A stretch of 64,000 nt of DNA from Bacillota bacterium (GCA_023415235.1 JAEZLP010000008.1:1-64000), one strand, 5' to 3'. Positions 45,166 to 53,671 are shown, numbered from the stretch's first letter. The notes: generated by a model from the sequence alone, not told the origin. Translations and numbers: made by a program.

Positions 45166-45888
45166 TTACAGAACCTTGCTTAAGAAGTTCTGCGTTCGTT
45201 CATTTTGTGGATTTCCAAAGATTTCGTCAGGGCTGCCCTGTTCCACAATCAAGCCCTCATCCATGAACAGCACCCGGTCTGCCACCTCTCTGGCAAATCC
45301 CATTTCATGGGTAACGATGATCATGGTCATGCCGCGGTGGGCCAAATTCTTCATGACCTGAAGCACTTCTCCCACCATTTCCGGATCCAGCGCCGAGGTT
45401 GGTTCATCGAACAGCATGATCTCAGGCTTCATAGCCAGCGCCCTGGCAATGGCAGCTCTCTGCTTCTGGCCGCCTGACAGGGATGCGGGATACACCCCTG
45501 CTTTATCCTGCAAGCCGACCATCTCAAGCAGCTTCATTGCTTCTTCCTCCGCCTCGGCTTTTGGTGTTCCGTTTACCCGAATCGGACTAATCGTGATATT
45601 TTCCAGCGTGGTCATATGGGGAAACAGATTGAAGTTCTGAAAAACCATGCCCAGTTTCGTTCTGATCCTGTTGATGTCGGCGTCCTTTTTATTGATCTGT
45701 ACGCCATCGATATAGATTTCTCCGGCCGTAGGTGTTTCCAGCAGATTGATGCAGCGCAGAAAGGTGCTCTTGCCCGAACCGGATGGCCCGATCACGCAAA
45801 CGACCTCGTTCTCTTTTATGGTCTCCGAGATCCCTTGAAGGACCTTCAGCTTTCCATATTCCTTTTTCAGATTATTTACTACGATCAC
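45166..45888 (-). CDS. polar amino acid ABC transporter ATP-binding protein
   Basis: A 240-residue GlnQ-type ATPase. Walker A GPSGSGKSTFLRCINLLE, FQNFNLFPHMT, signature LSGGQKQRAAIARAL, Walker B IMLFDEPTSALDPEMV and H-loop VTHEMGFAREV. It starts at GTG, with GGAGG 10 nt upstream, and overlaps the permease gene by 17 nt. Last gene of the binding protein-permease-ATPase operon. Confidence 0.94.
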   Translation of the reverse strand: MIVVNNLKKEYGKLKVLQGISETIKENEVVCVIGPSGSGKSTFLRCINLLETPTAGEIYIDGVQINKKDADINRIRTKLGMVFQNFNLFPHMTTLENITISPIRVNGTPKAEAEEEAMKLLEMVGLQDKAGVYPASLSGGQKQRAAIARALAMKPEIMLFDEPTSALDPEMVGEVLQVMKNLAHRGMTMIIVTHEMGFAREVADRVLFMDEGLIVEQGSPDEIFGNPQNERTQNFLSKVL

Positions 45889-46546
45889 TGAGGGCCAGCC
45901 TCCTTTCCATCAATGCTACAGCACGGGACAGCGGGAAGGTGATGCTCAGATATACGAAGGCCGTTCCAAGATAAGCCGGCCAGTATTCGAAGGTTGCAGC
46001 TCCCCAAAGCATGCTTTTTCTCGTTACTTCCACGACACTGATGATGCTCAGTACCGCAGTTTCCTTCAACAGCGCAATAAACTCGTTGGCCAGCGCAGGC
46101 AGAATAATACGAAATGCCTGAGGCACGATGATATATCTCATGGCCTGATAGTGACTCATTCCCAGAGATCGCGCCGCTTCCATCTGACCCTTGTCCACGG
46201 CCTGCAAGCCGCTTCGGATGATTTCCGCAACATAGGCGGAGCTGTTGATGCCGCAGACAAGAATCGATGTGACCACCGGATCATCCCAGCGGAATTCAAA
46301 TCCGTATTTGTTCAGCAGCATGGGAACCCCTGCGTAAACGATGAGTACCTGGACGATAAGCGGCGTACCCCTTAAAATCTCCACATATGCAGAGAACAGG
46401 ATCCGCACGGCCTTGAAGGACGACATTTTTCCCAAAGCTACGACCAGTCCCGCCGCAACCCCGATCAATACGGCAAATACCGTAATCTCGAGGGTTACAA
46501 GGATCCCACTATATGCTATCTGTATCCCTTTTAAATAGATTTCCAA
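45872..46546 (-). CDS. polar amino acid ABC transporter permease
   Basis: A 224-residue HisM/GlnP-type permease with about five transmembrane segments. EILRGTPLIVQ near residue 60 and the EAA-like loop EAARSLGMSHYQAMRYIIVPQAFRIILPALANEF are typical. It starts at TTG, 8 nt after AAGGAG. It lies 161 bp after the binding protein gene, with a hairpin between. Confidence 0.93.
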   Translation of the reverse strand: MEIYLKGIQIAYSGILVTLEITVFAVLIGVAAGLVVALGKMSSFKAVRILFSAYVEILRGTPLIVQVLIVYAGVPMLLNKYGFEFRWDDPVVTSILVCGINSSAYVAEIIRSGLQAVDKGQMEAARSLGMSHYQAMRYIIVPQAFRIILPALANEFIALLKETAVLSIISVVEVTRKSMLWGAATFEYWPAYLGTAFVYLSITFPLSRAVALMERRLALSDRSK

Positions 46547-46617
46547 TTTTGTTACTCCTTAAATTAATTTGGCGGTTTCGCCGTCACCGCCGCCATCAGA
46601 ACCAGCGATGACAATCA

Positions 46618-46643
46618 GAAAGTTTGCCTTTCGGCAAACCTTC
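46618..46643 (-). other. intergenic stem-loop between binding protein and permease genes
   Basis: GAAGGTTTGCC-GAAA-GGCAAACTTTC on the minus strand, a GNRA-capped stem with a weak U-tract. Such hairpins often protect the binding protein mRNA or reduce read-through, so that this subunit is made in excess. Confidence 0.55.
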
Positions 46644-46707
46644 TAAGATTAATATCGATGCCCTTTTTTGAAATATTCGGCTGATTCAATCATACCGGCA
46701 TTCCGGC

Positions 46708-47493
46708 TTATTCAAACCACTTTGCATAGATTTCGTCAAACTTTCCGCTGTCCTTCAGATTCTGCATTCCTGCATTGATCTTTTCAAGCAGTTCGGTGTT
46801 TCCCTTCTGTACCGCATATCCGTAGGATTCTGCGTTCAGCACATCTCCAACGATTTCAAGCGTTCCAGGCTTTGAATCCATATACGCTTTCGTTACCGGC
46901 AGATCGTTGATCAGCACGTCGATGTTTCCGTTCTGAATATCCATGATGGCTACATCAAGTCCGTTGTATATTTTAGCTTCTCCAATTTTTCCGGATTCAT
47001 AAAGCTCCGTTGCCAGATCTGCTCCTGTTGTTCCGATCTGTCCGCCGGCCTTCATGTCCTTAGTCAGGTCGTCAATGCTCTTAATTGCTGTATTGCCAGC
47101 TTTCACTGCAAGAACAAGACCGGAGTCATAGTAGGTTGTTGAGAAGTCAACCTTTTCTCTTCTGTCCTCGCTCGCGTTCATACCGGATGCGATGATGTCG
47201 ATATTGCCGGCCTGGAGCGCGGGAATCAGACCGTCAAATCCCATGTTGACCCATTCCAGCTCGAAGCCCTGATCGGCTGCGATTGCTTCCATCATATCCA
47301 CGTCAAAGCCTGCAAGCTCCTGTGTTTCTTCATCTATAGTATCAAAGGGCGGGAAGGTAGGTTCCATAGCCACCTTATAAACCGGCATGTTGTCCGTCCC
47401 TTCATCTGTCGGTTCATCGGCTCCGCCACAGGCTGCCAACGAAACAGCTATCATCAATACCAATAAAATTGCGAGTACTTTTTTCTTGTCCAT
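46708..47493 (-). CDS. amino acid ABC transporter substrate-binding lipoprotein
   Basis: A 261-residue SBP family 3 protein. A lipoprotein signal peptide (lipobox SLAAC at residues 18-22) is followed by a Gly/Asp/Glu-rich spacer. Conserved parts: FDTIDEETQELAGFDVDMMEAIA, DGLIPALQAGNIDIIASGM, DRREKVDFSTTYYDSGLVL, and a late acidic hinge. The amino acid bound is not certain; the regulatory palindrome upstream hints at arginine or another basic residue. ATG after GAGGAG. First gene of the operon. Confidence 0.92.
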   Translation of the reverse strand: MDKKKVLAILLVLMIAVSLAACGGADEPTDEGTDNMPVYKVAMEPTFPPFDTIDEETQELAGFDVDMMEAIAADQGFELEWVNMGFDGLIPALQAGNIDIIASGMNASEDRREKVDFSTTYYDSGLVLAVKAGNTAIKSIDDLTKDMKAGGQIGTTGADLATELYESGKIGEAKIYNGLDVAIMDIQNGNIDVLINDLPVTKAYMDSKPGTLEIVGDVLNAESYGYAVQKGNTELLEKINAGMQNLKDSGKFDEIYAKWFE

Positions 47494-47536
47494 TTTAATT
47501 TCTCTCCTCTTAATTTCCAGTGTTTAACGGTTCGTT

Positions 47537-47552
47537 ATGTATAATTATACAT
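47537..47552 (-). promoter_or_regulatory. ARG-box-like operator
   Basis: Perfect 16-bp palindrome ATGTATAATTATACAT covering the -10 box of the transporter operon. It resembles ArgR operators in architecture and AT content. No argR gene lies in the window. Confidence 0.45.
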
Positions 47553-47572
47553 ATTATTTGATTTTTATGCAA
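47544..47572 (-). promoter_or_regulatory. sigma-A promoter of the amino acid ABC operon
   Basis: TTGCAT, 17 bp, TATAAT on the minus strand, about 50 bp upstream of the lipoprotein gene. Confidence 0.7.
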
Positions 47573-47730
47573 CACTTTTTTTCTTTTATTTCTACAAATA
47601 AATACAGAAGCCAGAGGCTTCCGTATCCACGGGTCAGTTCCCGCTTTCAAAGATATTATTCGGCAACTGTAACACAGGGGGCGGATTAGAAATATTATGA
47701 TTATAGCAAAGTATAGAAAGGAAGTTCGTT

Positions 47731-48300
47731 ATGGCAATTAAAATTTTTATTGACCAGGGACACAACCCAACCGGATTTCATAACGCAGGGGCCGTCGGCA
47801 ACGGCTTGTTCGAGCAGGATATCACATATCAGGTTGGCGTTTATCTGGCAAATATGCTGAATAACGATGTCCGGTTTGACGCCCGTCTCTCAAGGCCGAC
47901 TCCGACCACCGTCCTGGGAACAAACAATGCAACAAGTCTGGCGGAGAGGGTAAGACTGGCAAATGCTTGGCCTGCCAACTATTTTATCAGCATACACGGA
48001 AATGCAAATCCAAACCCTGCAGTAAACGGCACGGAAGCCTATATTTATCGATTCTTTACCCAGGCAAACTGGCTTGCCCAGCATATCGTCAATGCAGTTA
48101 CTCAAATCGTCGGCACAAAGAACAACGGCATTTTTGAGAGACCCTCCCTGTATGTGCTGAGAGAAACCAGTATGCCGGCTGTTCTGGTCGAACTGGCCTA
48201 CTTAACCAATAGTTCGGATGCGCAGAAGCTGAGAAACAACCAGTACCAGTTTGCAGTCGGAATATACCAGGGAATTTTGCGGTACTTTGGTTTTGCATAA
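47731..48300 (+). CDS. N-acetylmuramoyl-L-alanine amidase, Amidase_3 family
   Basis: A 189-residue zinc amidase domain. FIDQGHNPTG carries the first metal His, a central ISIHGNANPNPAVNGTEAYIY the second, and the catalytic Glu lies in AVLVELAYLTN near the C-terminus. There is no signal peptide and no wall-binding domain. It could act during sporulation or germination, in lysis, or leave the cell by another route. ATG with AAAGGAAG upstream. Monocistronic, with a terminator 20 bp downstream. Confidence 0.9.
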   Translation: MAIKIFIDQGHNPTGFHNAGAVGNGLFEQDITYQVGVYLANMLNNDVRFDARLSRPTPTTVLGTNNATSLAERVRLANAWPANYFISIHGNANPNPAVNGTEAYIYRFFTQANWLAQHIVNAVTQIVGTKNNGIFERPSLYVLRETSMPAVLVELAYLTNSSDAQKLRNNQYQFAVGIYQGILRYFGFA

Positions 48301-48320
48301 AAGCGCTGCAGATACGAAAA

Positions 48321-48354
48321 CAAGAACAGCCCCGGATAAACAGAGCTGTTCTTG
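48321..48354. terminator. bidirectional terminator between amidase and preA
   Basis: CAAGAACAGC/GCTGTTCTTG with a 14-nt loop, followed by CTTTATT on the plus side and TTTTCG on the minus side. Serves the two convergent genes. Confidence 0.8.
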
Positions 48355-48398
48355 CTTTATTAAGGTGGTTATATAGTTGATTGTTAAGAGTTGGTGGT

Positions 48399-49652
48399 TT
48401 ATTCGTAGTTGTGCTTCAGAGCAACTTCAACAGGCTTTCTGCCTTCCTTCCACTTGATCTCGCCAGGAGTGATGCATCCCTGTACAGGGCATACGTTCAG
48501 GCAGAGATGGCAGCCAACGCACTCGTCGTTGATGCTTGGTCTTCTCTTCTTTGCATCCCAGTCGATCGCCTGGTGTGCGCCATCGTAGCAGGATACGTAG
48601 CATCTTCCGCAGCCGATACATTTCTTGTGGTCGATGTTCGGAATGACCTTGAAATCTCTGTTCAGTTCTTCCGCAGGAATGATGTTTCCGAGTGCTTTTC
48701 CGATGAAATCGTCAAGCTTGTTGTAGCCTCTTTCATCCATGAAGTGGCTTACTCCGTTGATCATATCTTCTACGATTCTGTATCCGTACTGCATGATTGC
48801 AGTAGTAACCTGAACGTTTCTGCATCCTAAGAGCAGGAATTCAACAGCGTCTCTCCAAGTTTCGATACCGCCGATACCGCTGATCGGAACTTTTCCTACG
48901 ATTTCGTCCTGAAGCATCTGCGCAACGAATCTTAAAGCGATTGGCTTTACAGCAGCTCCGGAGTAACCGGAAATGGAGGATTTGCCGTTTACAACCGGCA
49001 TAGCAGTCATATTCTCAAAATCGATATTTGTGATGGATTTTACTGTGTTGATCGCAGATACGCCGGCAGCTCCGCCTTCAATAGCAGCACGAGCTGGAAG
49101 CACCATGTTGGTTACGTTCGGAGTCATCTTTGCAATGAAAGGAATCTTTGTGGTTGAGGATACCGCTTTGCTGTACTGTCTTACCAGTTCAGGAGTGGAA
49201 CCTACGTCGGATCCCATTGCATGGCTTGTCATCTGAGGACAGGAGAAGTTACCCTCGATCAGGTCTGCTCCAGCCTGTTCGCACATCTTAGCAAGCTCTT
49301 TCCATTCGTCCTCGTTGCTTCCCATGATGGTAGCAACCATGATCTTTTCCGGATAGTCTTCCTTCAATCTGCGCATGAACTCGAAGTTCTTTTCTGTCGG
49401 TTTGTCGGAGATCTGTTCCATGTTTTTGAATCCAACCCATGGCAGACCTTCTTTATTTGTCTGGTCAAATCTAGGTGAACATTCGTCAGCTACGAAGATA
49501 CCGACGGTTTTGAAGAATACTCCGCCCCATCCCGCTTCATAGGCTTTTCTAACCATGTCGTAGTTCCCGCCAACTGGTGATGAAGAAAGGAAGAACGGGT
49601 TTTCGCATTTAACGCCTAAATAATCTATTGATAAATCTTTTTTAACAGCCAT
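48399..49652 (-). CDS. preA: NAD-dependent dihydropyrimidine dehydrogenase subunit PreA
   Basis: A 417-residue FMN-binding TIM barrel of the dihydroorotate/dihydropyrimidine dehydrogenase family (FLSSSPVGG, GNFSCPQM, AKMTPNVTN, GIGGIETW). A C-terminal ferredoxin domain holds two 4Fe-4S motifs (CIGCGRCYVSCYDGA and CVGCHLCLNVCPVQGC). It catalyses reduction of uracil/thymine or the reverse. It lies one base after the preT stop codon. ATG start; the stretch AAGGTGTAAAG acts as ribosome site. Confidence 0.93.
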   Translation of the reverse strand: MAVKKDLSIDYLGVKCENPFFLSSSPVGGNYDMVRKAYEAGWGGVFFKTVGIFVADECSPRFDQTNKEGLPWVGFKNMEQISDKPTEKNFEFMRRLKEDYPEKIMVATIMGSNEDEWKELAKMCEQAGADLIEGNFSCPQMTSHAMGSDVGSTPELVRQYSKAVSSTTKIPFIAKMTPNVTNMVLPARAAIEGGAAGVSAINTVKSITNIDFENMTAMPVVNGKSSISGYSGAAVKPIALRFVAQMLQDEIVGKVPISGIGGIETWRDAVEFLLLGCRNVQVTTAIMQYGYRIVEDMINGVSHFMDERGYNKLDDFIGKALGNIIPAEELNRDFKVIPNIDHKKCIGCGRCYVSCYDGAHQAIDWDAKKRRPSINDECVGCHLCLNVCPVQGCITPGEIKWKEGRKPVEVALKHNYE

Positions 49653-49653
49653 C

Positions 49654-50934
49654 TTACTTTACACCTTCTTTCTTTTCGAGGTAGCTAATGATTTCAGCTG
49701 CTGCTTCTTTTCCTGCCGCTACGGCTTCCACAACGGTCTTGCCGCCGTTTACGATATCGCCGGCAGCAAAGATTCCAGCCACATTAGTCTTACCCTTTGC
49801 ATTCGCAGCAATGGTTCCTTTTTCGGTTACTTTAACCGGTGCAATCTTCGTCATGTCTTCAGCAGCCTGACCGATTGCAAATACTACTGTATCAGCAGCA
49901 ACCTTTGCTTCGGACTTTCCGTCTCTGCCTTGGAACACAGCGAATTCAACTTTGCCGTTTCCAATAATTTCTTTTGGTGCAAAGTTTGTGGTAATGGTAA
50001 CTCCAAGAGAAGTTGCATATTGAATTTCAGTCATGTTTGCAGGTGCTTCTTCCAGGGTTCTTCTGTAATAAACTTTAACGTCAGCGCCCAGCAGCTTGGC
50101 AGTTGTAGCGCAGTCCATCGCAACGTCTCCGCCTCCGATGACAACAACAGTCTTTCCAGGATCGAATTCGCCCTTGGAATCTCTTGCAGCCTTCAGGAAG
50201 TCGATGGCATTGGTAACGCCCTTCAGATCTTTTCCTGGGATTTCAGGAATCTTTGCATCCCAAAGTCCAGCTCCGATAAAGATCGCTTTAAATCCGGATT
50301 TCTTCAGTTCGTCTACGGTGATATCCTCGCCAACCTTTGTATCGAATACGAATTTTACGCCTAAGTCTTTTACTGTCTTAATGTCAAAATCAACAACGTG
50401 CTGTGGCAGTCTTGCAGGTGTGATTCCATATGTAAGTACTCCGCCAGCCTTTTCAGCCGCTTCGAAGATTGTTACCTGATAGCCGGCCTGAGCAAGCTTT
50501 GCAGCGCAAGCAAGAGAAGCAGGGCCAGATCCGATGCAAGCTACCTTGTCAGCCTTTTTCTTTGCAGGAGCTGTTAAAATCTTCATCTTATGTGCTTTTT
50601 CCTGTTCAACTGCGAATCTCTGTAATTTGCCAATCTGGATAGGTCTGTCAATGCCGCATCTGCTGCAGAACTCTTCGCAGAGTCTGTCATACGGGCATAC
50701 TCTTGCACAGCTTCCACCTAAAACGTTGTTTTCTCTGATTGTTTCCGCCGCGCCCTTAACATTTCTAAATCTGATTGATCTGATGAATTTCCCCGGATCG
50801 GTTCCAGCTGGACAGCCTTTGCTGCATGGGGCATCTTCACATAGTAAGCATCTTGCTGCTTCTTCCATCGCTGTTCTTGGTGTAAATCCGTCGACAGCAT
50901 CAGCAGTGTACTTAGCTTTTACTACCTTACTCAA
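49654..50934 (-). CDS. preT: NAD-dependent dihydropyrimidine dehydrogenase subunit PreT
   Basis: A 426-residue flavoprotein of the glutamate synthase small-subunit type. The N-terminal Cys-rich part (CLLCEDAPCSKGCPAG, CARVCPYDRLCEEFC) binds Fe-S clusters; two Rossmann motifs follow (IGSGPASLACAAKLAQAG for FAD; VVIGGGDVAMDCATTAKLLG for NAD), and AAGDIVNGGKTVVEAVA closes the FAD site. It passes electrons from NADH to PreA. It starts at TTG, 9 nt after AAGGAG. First gene of preT-preA. Confidence 0.93.
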   Translation of the reverse strand: MSKVVKAKYTADAVDGFTPRTAMEEAARCLLCEDAPCSKGCPAGTDPGKFIRSIRFRNVKGAAETIRENNVLGGSCARVCPYDRLCEEFCSRCGIDRPIQIGKLQRFAVEQEKAHKMKILTAPAKKKADKVACIGSGPASLACAAKLAQAGYQVTIFEAAEKAGGVLTYGITPARLPQHVVDFDIKTVKDLGVKFVFDTKVGEDITVDELKKSGFKAIFIGAGLWDAKIPEIPGKDLKGVTNAIDFLKAARDSKGEFDPGKTVVVIGGGDVAMDCATTAKLLGADVKVYYRRTLEEAPANMTEIQYATSLGVTITTNFAPKEIIGNGKVEFAVFQGRDGKSEAKVAADTVVFAIGQAAEDMTKIAPVKVTEKGTIAANAKGKTNVAGIFAAGDIVNGGKTVVEAVAAGKEAAAEIISYLEKKEGVK

Positions 50935-51062
50935 ATTTTTCAACTCCTTCTCTCATTAAATATTATGGTTTTACTTACTCTCTCCATTTGGAGAAAGCTC
51001 GCTGCGATTTTTGCAATTCCCCATCGTTTTTGCCATTTTGTATTGTCCTAAGAGAATGCAAC

Positions 51063-51079
51063 CTATAACCGGTTTGATT
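51063..51079 (-). promoter_or_regulatory. candidate LacI-type operator in the preT leader
   Basis: Contains the perfect 8-bp palindrome AACCGGTT (51067-51074), with the central CG typical of LacI-family sites. It lies about 70 bp downstream of the preT promoter and shares its core with the sites at 51119 and 53639. Confidence 0.5.
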
Positions 51080-51118
51080 CAACTAAAAAGATTAATTTAA
51101 CTCATGATTGCTATTGTT

Positions 51119-51134
51119 GTGAAACCAGTTACAC
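51119..51134 (-). promoter_or_regulatory. candidate LacI-type operator at the preT start of transcription
   Basis: GTGAAACCAGTTACAC is a near-palindrome just downstream of the preT -10 box, the classic position for a repressor. The core AACYGGTT is shared with 51063-51079 and 53639-53650. Confidence 0.55.
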
Positions 51135-51142
51135 ACACTATC

Positions 51143-51170
51143 ATTGTATCAGCTTTTTTGAATTATGCAA
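51143..51170 (-). promoter_or_regulatory. sigma-A promoter of preT-preA
   Basis: TTGCAT, 16 bp, TACAAT on the minus strand, giving a long leader of about 200 nt that carries the two operator-like sites. Confidence 0.6.
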
Positions 51171-51301
51171 GGACTTTCTGACAATAATATTACGAAATAC
51201 ATAAAAAAACAAAAGCTTCTTTTTAGAAATTCTAAAATGAGAACAAGCCCCAAACCACCTGAAATCAGCGCTCTCAACGATTGCATCCGAATAAAAAGCA
51301 A

Positions 51302-51336
51302 AACCCGGTCCGCATTTTCTCAAGCGGATCGGGTTT
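51302..51336 (-). terminator. terminator of lacI-type regulator/PreA-like operon
   Basis: AACCCG-CCGC/GCGG-CGGGTT with a 9-nt loop and TTTTGCTTTTTATT on the minus strand, 18 bp past the stop codon. It separates this operon from the preT promoter. Confidence 0.8.
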
Positions 51337-51354
51337 ATCATCGGATACGTCCGT

Positions 51355-52461
51355 TTACCAGTCCAGTCTGAATTTTTTATCAGGACAGATGAAAGTGCAA
51401 AGACCACAGCCGGTGCACTTTTCCGAATCAAGGATCATCGTGTTTCCTTCCTTCCGGATCGCGCCATAGACGCAGGCCTTTACACAAGCTTCGCATTGCG
51501 CATTGCAGACCACATCATTGATCCGGCTGACTACCGGCTCGATTTTTATCTCTTCAAAGGACTTCAGATTCTTCAGCGCCGCGCCTCTGATCTGCTTTAC
51601 CTCTTTGACGCCTTTTTCCTCGGCCCATCGGTTCAAATCCTCCACGATTTCCGTAATCCTCTCGAATCCGTTGACCATGACAGCGGTGCCGATTTCTACC
51701 GCCGATGCGCCCAGCATGATATATTCCAGCACATTCTTATAGTTTTCGATTCCGCCGATGCCTGCGATCGGAATGTCCACCGCCTGTGCGATGCTTGCAA
51801 CGGAAGCCAGGCCAAGAGGCCGTATGGGCGCTCCCGAATATCCCCCGTAGGTGGACAGGGTCGGTTCCATACTGTCCAGATCCACTCCCAGAATGCACCG
51901 GACCGTATTGATGGCGCTGACGCCGGATCCCCCTGCGCTTTTCACCGCTTTTGCAACCTTAGAAATATTTGTTGCGTTCTGGGACAGCTTGACTATGACC
52001 GGAATTTTAACATTGCGTACTACTTCCTTGGTCATCTCGTAGACCCGCTCTGCGTCGGAAGCCACAACCTCAAGAGATTCGCCCATTGGCGATGAGATGC
52101 CGAGTTCGATGGCGTCGGCTCCGAATTTTTCCATTTTCATGGCAAGGTAGGCAAGCTCTGACGGAGTATGGGCTGAGACGCTGGCGATTACGACGCCTTC
52201 CTTGCTTTTTGCAATATCCATTTCCCTCTGCCAGCCTTCCACCTGAATGTCGCTGTACAGACGAATATTTTGAGCTCCCGAGCCGTTATAGGCGATCCGC
52301 GGACGCACGTCAAGCAAGGTATCGCTGACGATGGTTTCCGTAATCACTGCGCCGGCTCCCGCAGCGATTCCCTTTCTTATACTTTTCCCGTCCCTGTTCC
52401 ACGGCCCTGCTGAAATGATAACGGGGTTTGTTAATTTTAACCCTAAAAAATCTGTTTTCAT
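51355..52461 (-). CDS. PreA-like/dihydroorotate dehydrogenase family protein with 4Fe-4S domain
   Basis: A 368-residue second member of the family. An FMN barrel (ISAGPWNRDGKSI, ELGISSPMGESLE, VKLSQNATNISKVAKA, AGIGGIENYKNV, MLGASAVEIGTA) is followed by one good 4Fe-4S motif (CTGCGLCTFICP) and an atypical one (CNAQCEACVKAC). It is shorter than preA and clearly diverged, so a different substrate is likely. The ATG overlaps the LacI gene stop as TAATG, so the pair is co-translated. It may act on a pyrimidine-related compound with PreT as electron donor; that is inference. Confidence 0.88.
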   Translation of the reverse strand: MKTDFLGLKLTNPVIISAGPWNRDGKSIRKGIAAGAGAVITETIVSDTLLDVRPRIAYNGSGAQNIRLYSDIQVEGWQREMDIAKSKEGVVIASVSAHTPSELAYLAMKMEKFGADAIELGISSPMGESLEVVASDAERVYEMTKEVVRNVKIPVIVKLSQNATNISKVAKAVKSAGGSGVSAINTVRCILGVDLDSMEPTLSTYGGYSGAPIRPLGLASVASIAQAVDIPIAGIGGIENYKNVLEYIMLGASAVEIGTAVMVNGFERITEIVEDLNRWAEEKGVKEVKQIRGAALKNLKSFEEIKIEPVVSRINDVVCNAQCEACVKACVYGAIRKEGNTMILDSEKCTGCGLCTFICPDKKFRLDW

Positions 52462-53486
52462 TAGAATATTTCTCCGATTCTCTCCCTGTGTCCACAGGAC
52501 TTTCTTATCTTTAACTTCGACTGAAGCAGAATTTGCCTGCCTTTATTGTCATCTTCCTTGGCGTCAATAATATCAAAAAGCAATCTGGCTCCGACCACGC
52601 CCATCTTATGCATGGGTTTTTCCACGGTTGTAAGCTTCGGTTCAATGAGGTTGGACATCCTGATGTTGTCAAAGCCTACAAACGCCACTTCCTCCGGAAT
52701 CTTTATGCCATGATCCTTCATCGCATCAATAGCACCAAAGGCCAGGAGATCGGAAGAGGTAAAGATCGCTCTCGGCCTTCTTTTCAGATCGATCAGCCTC
52801 TTTGCAGCAATGTAGCCGCCCTCAATGGTATTCGTGGCCTCCTGAACATACTCCTCTCTCTCCGTAATACCCTCCTCGGCAAGAGCCTGTCTGTAGCCTT
52901 CGATTTTTCTTCGGTTTTCCCGTTCTGGTGTTGCACCGTAGATGATGGCAATATCCTTATAGCCGATATCAATGAGATGCCTGACGGCTTTATATGCCGC
53001 ACCCTCACAATCGATCCTCACAATAGGCACCCCTTCGATGGCCCCCCTGTTTTCGCCGATCAGAACCACCGGGATCCCCTGTTTTTTAATTCCCTCAACA
53101 TCCTCGTTTTCCAGAAGCGAGGAAACCAGAACCATACCGTCTACCTTTCTTTTCTGCAGGGAATCCACATATCGCCGCTCTTTTTCCACTCCATTTTCCG
53201 CATTGCACAGAAGAACCGTGTAATCCTTTTGGTGGGCTACATCCTCCACCCCCTTGGCGATTTCCATATAGCTTGGGTTTAAAATGTTGGGAATAAGCAG
53301 ACCTATGGTATTCGTTTTATTAAAATTCAATCCTCTCGCAAACCAGTTGGGCGTGTATTCCGATTCTTCTATTACATTCAGAATTCTTTCCTTGGTATCC
53401 GGAGCAACGCTTTCCGGATGGTTCAGGACCCTTGAAACCGTTGCAACAGAAACACCGGCTTTCTTTGCAATTTCTTTAATATTCAT
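52461..53486 (-). CDS. LacI family transcriptional regulator
   Basis: A 341-residue regulator. The N-terminal helix-turn-helix IKEIAKKAGVSVATVSRVLNHPESVAPDTKERI leads into a periplasmic-binding-like effector domain (TIGLLIPNILNPSYMEIAKGVED, DGMVLVSSLL, FTSSDLLAFGAIDAMKDHG, VAFVGFDNI). The start is the ATG encoding MNIKEIAKK; the ribosome site is weak, and longer upstream reading (28 codons) overlaps the leader hairpin. It heads an operon with the PreA-like gene and probably controls preT-preA too. The effector might be a nucleoside, a base or a sugar. Confidence 0.92.
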   Translation of the reverse strand: MNIKEIAKKAGVSVATVSRVLNHPESVAPDTKERILNVIEESEYTPNWFARGLNFNKTNTIGLLIPNILNPSYMEIAKGVEDVAHQKDYTVLLCNAENGVEKERRYVDSLQKRKVDGMVLVSSLLENEDVEGIKKQGIPVVLIGENRGAIEGVPIVRIDCEGAAYKAVRHLIDIGYKDIAIIYGATPERENRRKIEGYRQALAEEGITEREEYVQEATNTIEGGYIAAKRLIDLKRRPRAIFTSSDLLAFGAIDAMKDHGIKIPEEVAFVGFDNIRMSNLIEPKLTTVEKPMHKMGVVGARLLFDIIDAKEDDNKGRQILLQSKLKIRKSCGHRERIGEIF

Positions 53487-53532
53487 AATGCCATCAATGC
53501 TCCAATTCCATATATTAGCGAAAGCTGCAATC

Positions 53533-53564
53533 AAAACGCGAGGAATATTTTTTCCCCGCGTTTT
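53533..53564 (-). other. terminator-like hairpin in the LacI-gene leader
   Basis: AAAACGCG-GGAA/TTCC-CGCGTTTT lies between the promoter and the regulator gene, followed by only a short U-tract on the minus strand. It could attenuate or stabilise the regulator mRNA. Confidence 0.5.
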
Positions 53565-53584
53565 GGGCAAAGATACCCTCCTCC

Positions 53585-53613
53585 ATTATGTCACTAAATA
53601 TTCAAATTTTCAA
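53585..53613 (-). promoter_or_regulatory. sigma-A promoter of the LacI-gene operon
   Basis: TTGAAA, 17 bp, CATAAT with a TG extension on the minus strand. Confidence 0.6.
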
Positions 53614-53638
53614 GAAAAAACATTTGCATTTAAAAAAC

Positions 53639-53650
53639 GTTACCGGTTAC
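53639..53650 (-). promoter_or_regulatory. candidate LacI-type operator upstream of its own gene
   Basis: GTTACCGGTTAC, palindromic except at one symmetric pair and centred on CG. It lies about 26 bp upstream of the -35 box and shares its core with the two sites in front of preT. Confidence 0.5.
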
Positions 53651-53671
53651 AAAACATACGGTTCTCTCTGC

